Shown here: positions 1 through 6,735 of the stretch, one piece after another | How the letters are laid out: every line of letters starts with the position of its first letter | Position numbering within the stretch: the first letter of the stretch is position 1 | Source: Desulfuromonadales bacterium | GTDB taxonomy: Bacteria; Desulfobacterota; Desulfuromonadia; Desulfuromonadales; BM103 | Direction: 5' to 3' | Assembly: GCA_030640215.1 (NCBI GenBank) | Contig: DAOWJU010000121.1 | Coordinates: 1-6,735, forward strand | DNA: 6,735 nucleotides | Made by a program: the position numbers and the translations under genes | Notes under the pieces: generated by a model | What the model saw: the letters and a program-made list of their open reading frames with translations, nothing else | The model's database searches: none | Told to the model about the DNA's origin: nothing

Positions 1-902
1 AACTGGCTAAAGAGGATATTCAGTTGATCCTTGATACGGCTGATGCGTTCAAGGAAGTCAACTCCAGAGAGATTAAGAAGGTGCCGACACTGCGCGGCAA
101 GACGGTTATTAATGCCTTCTTTGAGGCCAGTACTCGCACCCGACTCTCCTTTGAGATCGCTGGCAAACGTCTGTCGGCCGATACGGTCAATATCTCCGGT
201 TCGACCTCGTCGGTCGTCAAAGGTGAGACCCTGGAGGATACGGCCAAAAATATCGAAGCGATGGCTCCTGATATCATCGTTATTCGTCACGGTCATTCCG
301 GTTCGCCGCACTATCTGGCTGAGCGGGTTGGCTGCTCGGTCATTAACGCTGGCGATGGCACTCATGAGCATCCCAGTCAGGCTCTGCTTGATTTGATGAC
401 CATGCGCGAGCATAAGGGCAGCATAGAAGGGCTGGAAGTCGCGATTGTTGGTGACATTGCCCATAGTCGCGTGGTTCGCTCTAATATTTACGCTCTATCA
501 AAGATGGGTGCCCGAGTGCGTCTCTGTGGTCCTGGGACCATGATCCCGATTGGTATCGAGCGCCTCGGCAATGTCGAGGTCTTTACCGACATTCGTGAGG
601 CCATCAAGGATGCTGATGTGGTTATGATGCTGCGCATTCAGATGGAGCGGCAGAGCAACATTATGATACCGAGTCTACGGGAATACGCCCGTTTTTATGG
701 TCTCAACCCGACCAACTTGTTGTTGGCCAAGCCGGATGCCATCGTTATGCATCCCGGGCCAATGAACCGCGGCGTGGAGATTTCTTCTGTTGTCGCTGAC
801 GGCGTGCAGAACGTCATTCTCGATCAGGTCGAAAATGGTGTTGCTGTCCGCATGGCGCTACTTTATCTGGTCAGTGGTGTCGACTCGATGCAAACTAAAT
901 AG
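1..902 (+). CDS. pyrB: Aspartate carbamoyltransferase catalytic subunit, 5'-partial
   Basis: Transfers the carbamoyl group of carbamoyl phosphate to aspartate, giving carbamoyl-aspartate, the committed step of pyrimidine synthesis in the cytoplasm. The frame is open from base 3 (first whole codon CTG) to the TAG at 900-902. The TTG at 24 is not a credible start: the codons before it (LAKEDIQ) already match the family, and about 299 visible codons fall only slightly short of the usual 305-315, so roughly the first ten residues are missing. Visible motifs: carbamoyl-phosphate loop STRTR (129-143); the 80s loop supplying Ser and Lys to the neighbouring subunit's active site (Ser 207-209, Lys 219-221, then GETL); HPSQALLD (369-392); LRIQMERQ with the aspartate-binding Arg; and [11 protein letters not shown] (750-782). 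The last motif is of the Bacillus/Aquifex style rather than the HPLPR of Escherichia coli. No pyrI regulatory-subunit gene follows; pyrC comes next after 29 bases. Upstream control (for example a pyrR gene or leader) cannot be seen. Confidence 0.97.
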   Translation, partial: LAKEDIQLILDTADAFKEVNSREIKKVPTLRGKTVINAFFEASTRTRLSFEIAGKRLSADTVNISGSTSSVVKGETLEDTAKNIEAMAPDIIVIRHGHSGSPHYLAERVGCSVINAGDGTHEHPSQALLDLMTMREHKGSIEGLEVAIVGDIAHSRVVRSNIYALSKMGARVRLCGPGTMIPIGIERLGNVEVFTDIREAIKDADVVMMLRIQMERQSNIMIPSLREYARFYGLNPTNLLLAKPDAIVMHPGPMNRGVEISSVVADGVQNVILDQVENGVAVRMALLYLVSGVDSMQTK

Positions 903-921
903 TTGTTTGAAAATAAGGAAT

Positions 922-927
922 AGGTGA
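922..927 (+). promoter_or_regulatory. Ribosome-binding site of pyrC
   Basis: AGGTGA ends four bases before the ATG at 932, and a second purine-rich block AAGGAA lies at 915-920. AGGTGA is a segment of the ideal anti-16S complement AGGAGGTGA and fits the short spacing, which supports ATG 932 as the pyrC start. The 29-base gap between pyrB and pyrC holds nothing else recognisable, and I see no terminator in it, so co-transcription is expected. Confidence 0.7.
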
Positions 928-931
928 AACC

Positions 932-2209
932 ATGGCGAAAATTCTGATTAAAGGTGGGCGGGTCATCAGCCCGGCACAAAAACTTGACGATATTTGTGAT
1001 GTCCTGATTGAAAAGGGCAAAATTGCCGCGATTGGCAAAAATCTGGATGGCAAGGGCGCCGAGATAGTTGATGCTACCGGCAAGGTGGTCACTCCTGGCC
1101 TGGTTGACATCCATGTCCACCTGCGCGATCCCGGCCTTGAGTACAAGGAAGATATTGCTTCCGGAACGCTATCGGCGGTTACTGGCGGCTTTACTGCCGT
1201 GGCGTGTATGCCGAACACCAAGCCGGTTAATGATAGTCAGACTGTGACCAGCTATATCCTGAAAAAAGCCGCTGACGAAGGACATTGCCGTGTCTTCCCC
1301 ATTGCCAGTATTACCAAGGGGCTTGATGGCGAATCGTTGACTGAAATGGGTGAATTGAAGGAACTCGGAGTTTATGCCGTCTCCGATGACGGCAAGCCAG
1401 TCAGCAATCCACAGCTGATGCGTCGAGCCATGGAATATGCCAAACCTTTTGGCCTGACAATCACTTCACATGCCGAGGATCTTGATTTGGTCGGTTCCGG
1501 AGTCATGAATGAAGGCCCGGTCTCTACTGAACTCGGCCTCAAGGGGATTCCCTGGGTTTCTGAGGACTCTGCCACAGCCAGAGAGGTGATGCTCGCAGAA
1601 TTTACCGGTGCTCATCTGCATGTGGCTCACGTCTCCACCAAAGGTTCGATTGATATCGTTCGACAGGCGAAAAAACGTGGCGTTCATGTTACCTGTGAAG
1701 CTGCACCGCATCACTTTACCCTGACTGATGACGCGGTGCGTGGTTACAACACCAATGCCAAGATGAATCCGCCGTTGCGTGGTGAAGAGGATAGAGAAGC
1801 TGTATGCCAGGGGATTGCCGACGGCACCGTCGATGCGATTGCCACAGATCATGCCCCACATCATATCGATGAGAAGAATGTCGAGTTCAGCATTGCCATG
1901 AACGGTATTGTTGGCCTTGAGACAGCCCTGCCATTGACTCTCAAGTTAGTGGAAAAGGGTGTGATCGATCTGCCAAAGGCGATTGCTCTCCTGACTTGTG
2001 GGCCTGCTGAATCTTTGGGACTCCCTGTGGGCCAATTAGAGGTGGGTGGCGCTGCCGACGTCACAGTTATTGATCCAAACCTTGAGTGGACCGTTGAAGC
2101 ACAGAAGCTGGCGAGTAAAAGTAAGAATACTCCGTTTGACGGCTGGCAGATGAAGGGTGCGGCAGTCTGCACCATCGTCGCTGGCAAAATCGCATATAAG
2201 AGAGGTTGA
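932..2209 (+). CDS. pyrC: Dihydroorotase, class I, catalytically complete
   Basis: Cyclises N-carbamoyl-aspartate to dihydroorotate, the third step of pyrimidine synthesis; a zinc amidohydrolase of the long (about 425-residue) Bacillus/Aquifex type, and 425 residues long here. The N-terminal small beta domain (residues 1-55) leads into the metal-binding barrel. The expected ligands are all present: His61 and His63 in HVHLRDPG, Asp153 in SDDGKP, His180 in TSHAED, His233 in VAHVST, and Asp306 in ATDHAPH. Substrate contacts Arg65, Asn95 (MPNTKP) and Asn279 (MNPPLR) are also conserved. It is therefore not one of the inactive PyrC-like partners that occur beside pyrB in pseudomonads. The C-terminal barrel-flanking segment ends normally ([10 protein letters not shown]). 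ATG 932 is backed by a good ribosome-binding site. The gene ends two bases before the carA start, so the two are probably translationally coupled. By analogy with the Aquifex enzyme it may work in a complex with PyrB; that is inference. Confidence 0.98.
   Translation: MAKILIKGGRVISPAQKLDDICDVLIEKGKIAAIGKNLDGKGAEIVDATGKVVTPGLVDIHVHLRDPGLEYKEDIASGTLSAVTGGFTAVACMPNTKPVNDSQTVTSYILKKAADEGHCRVFPIASITKGLDGESLTEMGELKELGVYAVSDDGKPVSNPQLMRRAMEYAKPFGLTITSHAEDLDLVGSGVMNEGPVSTELGLKGIPWVSEDSATAREVMLAEFTGAHLHVAHVSTKGSIDIVRQAKKRGVHVTCEAAPHHFTLTDDAVRGYNTNAKMNPPLRGEEDREAVCQGIADGTVDAIATDHAPHHIDEKNVEFSIAMNGIVGLETALPLTLKLVEKGVIDLPKAIALLTCGPAESLGLPVGQLEVGGAADVTVIDPNLEWTVEAQKLASKSKNTPFDGWQMKGAAVCTIVAGKIAYKRG
2198..2205 (+). 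promoter_or_regulatory. Ribosome-binding site that fixes the carA start
   Basis: AAGAGAGG lies inside the last codons of pyrC and ends six bases before ATG 2212, a standard spacing. The in-frame TTG at 2206 directly abuts this motif with no spacer, so it cannot use it. The pyrC stop TGA (2207-2209) sits between the motif and ATG 2212, an arrangement suited to re-initiation by ribosomes finishing pyrC. Confidence 0.8.
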
Positions 2210-2211
2210 AT

Positions 2212-3339
<1,128 letters not shown>

Positions 3340-3350
3340 TCATTAGAAAT

Positions 3351-3385
3351 AGGGTCTTGGGGCTGGTTCACAAGTCTCTAACCCT
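3351..3385 (+). other. Weak imperfect inverted repeat in the carA-carB gap
   Basis: AGGGT (3351-3355) is complementary to ACCCT (3381-3385); inside it CTTG (3356-3359) pairs with CAAG (3371-3374), leaving a six-base bulge on the 3' side and an 11-base loop. A competing pairing, GGTT (3365-3368) with AACC (3380-3383), is also possible. No T-run follows, so it is not an intrinsic terminator. It could affect message stability or the relative output of carA and carB, or it may be chance; nothing in the sequence decides this. Confidence 0.3.
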
Positions 3386-3398
3386 CAATAATCAGCAA

Positions 3399-3402
3399 CG
3401 GA
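3399..3402 (+). promoter_or_regulatory. Weak candidate ribosome-binding site of carB
   Basis: CGGA, seven bases before ATG 3410, is the best match to the anti-16S sequence in the region; the intervening bases are A/T-rich (TTTATTA). It is clearly poorer than the sites of pyrC and carA. The start itself is secure, because the protein begins with the family's usual N-terminus ([15 protein letters not shown] starting at residue 8). Confidence 0.4.
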
Positions 3403-3409
3403 TTTATTA

Positions 3410-6400
3410 ATGCCAAAAAGAACTGATATCAAAAAAATCCTCATTATCGGTGCCGGTCCAATTGTCATCGGCCAGGCTTGCGAGTTTGACTATTCCGGCA
3501 CCCAAGCCTGCAAGGCGTTGAAGGAGGAGGGCTTTGAAGTTGTCCTGCTCAACTCCAACCCCGCTACGATCATGACCGATCCAGACTTTGCTCATCGCAC
3601 CTACATTGAACCGGTGAACCCTGAGACACTGACGCGCATTATTGAGAAAGAGCGACCAGATGCGCTCTTGCCAACTCTTGGTGGCCAGACAGCGCTGAAC
3701 TGTGCTGTGGCTGTTGCCAAAGACGGTACACTCGACAAATACGGTGTTGAGTTGATCGGCGCCAAGCTGCCCGCCATTGAGAAAGCCGAGGATCGCACAC
3801 TGTTTAAAGCGGCGATGGAGAACATCGGTATCGCTGTGCCGGAATCTGGTCTTGCTCATAGTCGCCAGGAGGCGATGGAAATTGTTGAGCGGATTGGCTT
3901 CCCGGTGATCATTCGGCCATCGTTCACCCTTGGTGGTACCGGTGGCGGGATTGCCTACAACATGGAGGAATACGAACAGATCATTCTGACAGGCCTCGAT
4001 GCTTCGCCAACTGATGAGGTCCTGGTCGAAGAATCGGTGATTGGCTGGAAAGAGTATGAACTTGAGGTCATGCGCGACACTGCAGACAACGTGGTCATCA
4101 TCTGTTCGATTGAAAACCTTGACCCGATGGGTGTGCACACTGGCGATTCGATCACCGTCGCCCCGGCGCAGACCTTGACCGACAAGGAATACCAGCTGCT
4201 GCGTGATGCCTCACTCCGTATTATTCGCGAAATCGGTGTGGAAACTGGTGGTTCGAATATCCAGTTCGGCATTAACCCGGATGACGGCCGCATGGTGGTT
4301 ATCGAAATGAATCCACGCGTGTCACGTTCTTCTGCTCTGGCATCCAAAGCAACCGGTTTCCCCATCGCCAAGATCGCGGCCAAGCTCTCTATTGGCTATA
4401 CGCTTGATGAAATTACCAATGATATCACCCGTGAGACCTACGCCTCTTTTGAACCGACCATCGATTACGTGGTTACCAAGATGCCACGTTTCACTTTTGA
4501 AAAGTTCCCCCAGGCTGACGCCACCTTGACGACGCAGATGAAATCGGTCGGTGAGGCCATGTCGATCGGGCGGACTTTTAAGGAAAGTCTGCAGAAAGCG
4601 ATGCGCTCTCTGGAAATCGGCTCTTGCGGTTTTGAAAGCCGCTACTTTGATGAGTCGGATGAAAACCGGAGACAGCTGGAAGAGTCTGAACTGAGTGAGT
4701 TGCAAGAGAAACTCAGAATCCCGAATTGGGAGCGAATCTGGTACGTTGCTGACGCAATGAGGGCGGGCATCTCCATTGACAAAATCTTCGCCCTGACTTA
4801 TATCGACCGCTGGTTCCTGCACAGCATCGCCAAGATCGTGGCCATGGAGGATCGCCTGGTTAAGGCCGCGACTCTTCTGCATCAACCGGAAGGTGAAGTT
4901 TTCCGTTCATTGCTGCGTGAAGCGAAACAGATGGGCTTCGCTGACCTGCGCCTGGCACGACTTTGGGCTGTCAATGAGGACCGGATTCGCGAGTTGCGAC
5001 ACCGCCTTGATATTCGCCCGGTCTACAAACGGGTCGACACCTGTGGTGCAGAGTTTGAAGCCTACACCCCCTATCTTTACTCAACATATGAAGAAGAATG
5101 CGAAGCTGTCCCCTCTGATCGCCGCAAAATCATCATCTTGGGTGGCGGACCAAACCGCATTGGCCAGGGGATCGAATTTGATTACTGCTGCGTGCATGGG
5201 GTCTTTGCGCTTGCTGAAGACGGCTATGAGACCATCATGGTCAACTGCAACCCTGAGACGGTTTCGACCGATTACGACACTTCGGACCGCCTCTATTTTG
5301 AGCCTTTGACCTTTGAGGATGTGCTTGAAATCGTGCATGTTGAAAAGCCAGAGGGGGTTATTGTCCAGTTCGGTGGTCAGACTCCTCTTAAACTGGCGGT
5401 TGCCCTGGAAAAGGCTGGCGTACCAATTATCGGCACAACCCCCGATGCTATTGACCGTGCTGAAGACCGGGAACGTTTCCAGAAGCTTCTGTACAAACTC
5501 GGGCTGAAGCAGCCGGAAAACGGGATTGCCCGTTCCATCCCCGAATCGGAAAAGATTGCCGAGTCTATTGGATATCCGGTTGTGGTGCGTCCAAGCTATG
5601 TGCTTGGTGGTCGGGCCATGGAAATTGTTTACGATTTGAACCAGCTACGCAACTACATGCAATATGCCGTGGAGGCTTCACCGGATCATCCGATTCTGAT
5701 AGACAAATTCCTCGATCAGGCAATCGAAGTCGATGTTGACGCACTCTCAGACCGCAAGCAGGTGGTTATCGGTGGGATCATGCAGCATATTGAAGAGGCT
5801 GGCATTCACTCCGGTGATTCCGCCTGTGTGTTGCCACCATATTCACTGACAAAGCCTGTTGTTGATGAGATCCGCCGGCAGACGGTTGCTCTGGCCCTGG
5901 AGCTCGGCGTCTGTGGCTTGATGAATATCCAGTTCGCCGTCAAAAATGATGAGATCTACCTGATTGAGGTCAACCCGCGTGCCAGTCGTACCTCACCATT
6001 TGTCTCTAAAGCGACAGGACGCCCGTTGGCGAAGATCGCTGCACGGATCATGGCGGGTAAGACGCTTAAAGAGCTTGGAGTTAATGAGGAAATTATCCCT
6101 GAGCATATCTCGATCAAAGAATCAGTCTTCCCCTTTACCAAATTCCCTGGTGTCGATAGCCTGCTTGGGCCAGAGATGAAATCGACCGGCGAGGTTATGG
6201 GCATTGATTTCGAGTTCGGCAAAGCTTTTGCCAAGGCCCAGTTGGGTGCTAATGTGCGTCTACCGACCTCAGGGCAGCTCTTTGTCAGCGTTAAAGAAGA
6301 AGACAAAGCGGCCATTGTTGAGTCGGTGCGCAAGCTCCGTGACGCTGGTTTTGATGTTGTCGCCACCAGCGGCACAGCCTCTTATCTGCGTGCCCACGGT

Positions 6401-6673
6401 ATTGATGCGACCCCGATCAACAAAGTCAAGGAGGGGCGTCCGCATTGTGTCGACGCGATCAAGAACAATCAGATCGCTCTGGTCTTCAATACCACTTTCG
6501 GCACGCAGACGATTATCGACTCATTTTCCATCCGTCGTTCGGCGCTGATGCACAACGTCGCTTACTTCACAACTGTCGCTGGAATCCAGGCCGCAGCAGA
6601 CGGCATCCTGGCTCTGCAGCGGGAAAGCCTTGACGTTACGCCGATACAAGAGTATTATCCTGCAAACGGGTAG
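3410..6673 (+). CDS. carB: Carbamoyl-phosphate synthase, large subunit
   Basis: Makes carbamoyl phosphate from bicarbonate, CarA-derived ammonia and two ATP. At 1087 residues it is slightly longer than the 1073 of E. coli. Two homologous halves are visible, each with a pre-ATP-grasp and an ATP-grasp domain. First half: [18 protein letters not shown] (13-30), Arg129, Arg169 (IIRPSF), GGTGGG (175-180), Glu215, Glu299 and Asn301 ([11 protein letters not shown]). The oligomerisation/linker region is about 400-555. Second half: [17 protein letters not shown] (577-593), Arg687, Arg727 ([18 protein letters not shown], 725-742), Glu853 and Asn855 ([11 protein letters not shown]). These match the E. 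coli catalytic positions with no shift in the first half and a shift of 12 in the second, so the extra residues lie in the linker region. The C-terminal MGS-type allosteric domain covers about 945-1087. The ornithine-site residues His793, Glu795, Asp803, Glu904, Tyr1052 and Thr1054 are present, as are nucleotide-site Lys966, Thr986, Thr989, Lys1005, Asn1027 and Thr1029; two arginines of that site in E. coli are Thr1032 and Gln1033 here. Its stop lies inside the terminator stem. Confidence 0.98.
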   Translation: MPKRTDIKKILIIGAGPIVIGQACEFDYSGTQACKALKEEGFEVVLLNSNPATIMTDPDFAHRTYIEPVNPETLTRIIEKERPDALLPTLGGQTALNCAVAVAKDGTLDKYGVELIGAKLPAIEKAEDRTLFKAAMENIGIAVPESGLAHSRQEAMEIVERIGFPVIIRPSFTLGGTGGGIAYNMEEYEQIILTGLDASPTDEVLVEESVIGWKEYELEVMRDTADNVVIICSIENLDPMGVHTGDSITVAPAQTLTDKEYQLLRDASLRIIREIGVETGGSNIQFGINPDDGRMVVIEMNPRVSRSSALASKATGFPIAKIAAKLSIGYTLDEITNDITRETYASFEPTIDYVVTKMPRFTFEKFPQADATLTTQMKSVGEAMSIGRTFKESLQKAMRSLEIGSCGFESRYFDESDENRRQLEESELSELQEKLRIPNWERIWYVADAMRAGISIDKIFALTYIDRWFLHSIAKIVAMEDRLVKAATLLHQPEGEVFRSLLREAKQMGFADLRLARLWAVNEDRIRELRHRLDIRPVYKRVDTCGAEFEAYTPYLYSTYEEECEAVPSDRRKIIILGGGPNRIGQGIEFDYCCVHGVFALAEDGYETIMVNCNPETVSTDYDTSDRLYFEPLTFEDVLEIVHVEKPEGVIVQFGGQTPLKLAVALEKAGVPIIGTTPDAIDRAEDRERFQKLLYKLGLKQPENGIARSIPESEKIAESIGYPVVVRPSYVLGGRAMEIVYDLNQLRNYMQYAVEASPDHPILIDKFLDQAIEVDVDALSDRKQVVIGGIMQHIEEAGIHSGDSACVLPPYSLTKPVVDEIRRQTVALALELGVCGLMNIQFAVKNDEIYLIEVNPRASRTSPFVSKATGRPLAKIAARIMAGKTLKELGVNEEIIPEHISIKESVFPFTKFPGVDSLLGPEMKSTGEVMGIDFEFGKAFAKAQLGANVRLPTSGQLFVSVKEEDKAAIVESVRKLRDAGFDVVATSGTASYLRAHGIDATPINKVKEGRPHCVDAIKNNQIALVFNTTFGTQTIIDSFSIRRSALMHNVAYFTTVAGIQAAADGILALQRESLDVTPIQEYYPANG

Positions 6674-6696
6674 CTCACTACCCGTTTTTTATTATT
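6664..6696 (+). terminator. Intrinsic terminator overlapping the carB stop codon
   Basis: AAACGGGTAG (6664-6673) pairs perfectly over ten bases with CTACCCGTTT (6678-6687) around the four-base loop CTCA. The T-tract begins within the 3' arm (six Ts, 6685-6690) and continues as ATTATT. The 5' arm contains carB's last two codons, part of the one before, and the TAG stop. The T-tract is good only in the + direction (the other side offers just TTT on the opposite strand), so it should end transcription of the pyr-car operon rather than act both ways. Confidence 0.93.
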
Positions 6697-6710
6697 CAAA
6701 GATACTTATG

Positions 6711-6735
6711 TTCGGGCGGGTTTCTCCTGCCCGGA
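6711..6735. other. GC-rich hairpin at the window edge, possibly a second terminator
   Basis: TTCGGGCGGG (6711-6720) can pair with CCTGCCCGGA (6726-6735) around the loop TTTCT: ten base pairs including two G-U wobbles. The window stops exactly at the end of the 3' arm, so whether a T-tract follows is unknown. It may be a back-up terminator, a terminator for a convergent gene, or a dispersed intergenic repeat. The bases between the two hairpins (6697-6710) show no coding or promoter signal. Confidence 0.45.

Noticed and set aside
24..26. TTG at 24 as the pyrB start
   Set aside because: The upstream in-frame codons encode residues typical of the family, and the protein would be too short; the gene simply begins before the window.
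3367..3394. Possible internal promoter before carB (TTCACA, 16 bases, TAATCA)
   Set aside because: The -35 match is fair, but the -10 box is poor and the spacing is slightly short; not enough to claim a promoter.
3357..3410. A 17-codon TTG-started frame in the carA-carB gap whose stop overlaps the carB start (TAATG)
   Set aside because: The overlap would suit a coupling or leader peptide, but the start is TTG with a purine motif only two bases away, and the codons show no attenuation signature such as runs of arginine or pyrimidine-linked pauses. Chance is the simpler explanation.
3407..4138. Long open frame on the - strand opposite carB (243 codons)
   Set aside because: It lies entirely over a strongly conserved carB segment, shows no recognisable domain, and has no supporting ribosome-binding site or promoter; open antisense frames are expected opposite such coding sequence.
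3410..6673. Repeated protein motifs in the two halves of CarB as a recent tandem duplication
   Set aside because: The similarity between the halves (IGQ..EFDY, GGQT, AEDR, RPS) is the ancient internal duplication known for every CarB, not a recent event.

Overview
The window is a compact, one-direction block of early pyrimidine-biosynthesis genes: pyrB (its 5' end lies outside the window), pyrC, carA and carB, all on the + strand, closed by a strong intrinsic terminator. CarA and CarB make carbamoyl phosphate, PyrB condenses it with aspartate, and PyrC cyclises carbamoyl-aspartate to dihydroorotate, so the four genes encode the first three steps of UMP synthesis. This is the same set of activities that animals carry as the fused CAD protein, here as separate polypeptides. 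Carbamoyl phosphate also feeds arginine synthesis, and CarB keeps the residues of the ornithine-activator site.

Layout: 1-902 pyrB (C-terminal part, about 299 codons visible); 903-931 short gap with the pyrC ribosome-binding site; 932-2209 pyrC; 2212-3339 carA, two bases after the pyrC stop; 3340-3409 a 70-base gap, the largest in the cluster, with a weak imperfect hairpin and no clear ribosome-binding site for carB; 3410-6673 carB; 6664-6696 a 10-bp perfect terminator whose 5' arm includes the carB stop codon; 6697-6735 non-coding, ending in a second GC-rich hairpin cut at the window edge.

Organism: a Gram-negative bacterium of moderate base composition. The order pyrB-pyrC-carA-carB, the absence of pyrI, and the style of the proteins (PyrB ending in an [15 protein letters not shown] aspartate loop, CarB with NTTFG in its regulatory domain) recall the Geobacter/Desulfuromonas/Pelobacter group. 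This is recognition from memory, not a database match, and is offered with moderate confidence.

All four reading frames are intact and every catalytic residue I looked for is present. I found no mobile element, CRISPR array, RNA gene, phage or defence gene, and no sign of an undescribed system. The points worth a second look are small: the stop codon buried in the terminator, the carA start choice, the odd carA-carB gap, the changed arginines in the CarB regulatory site, and the type of PyrB/PyrC complex implied.
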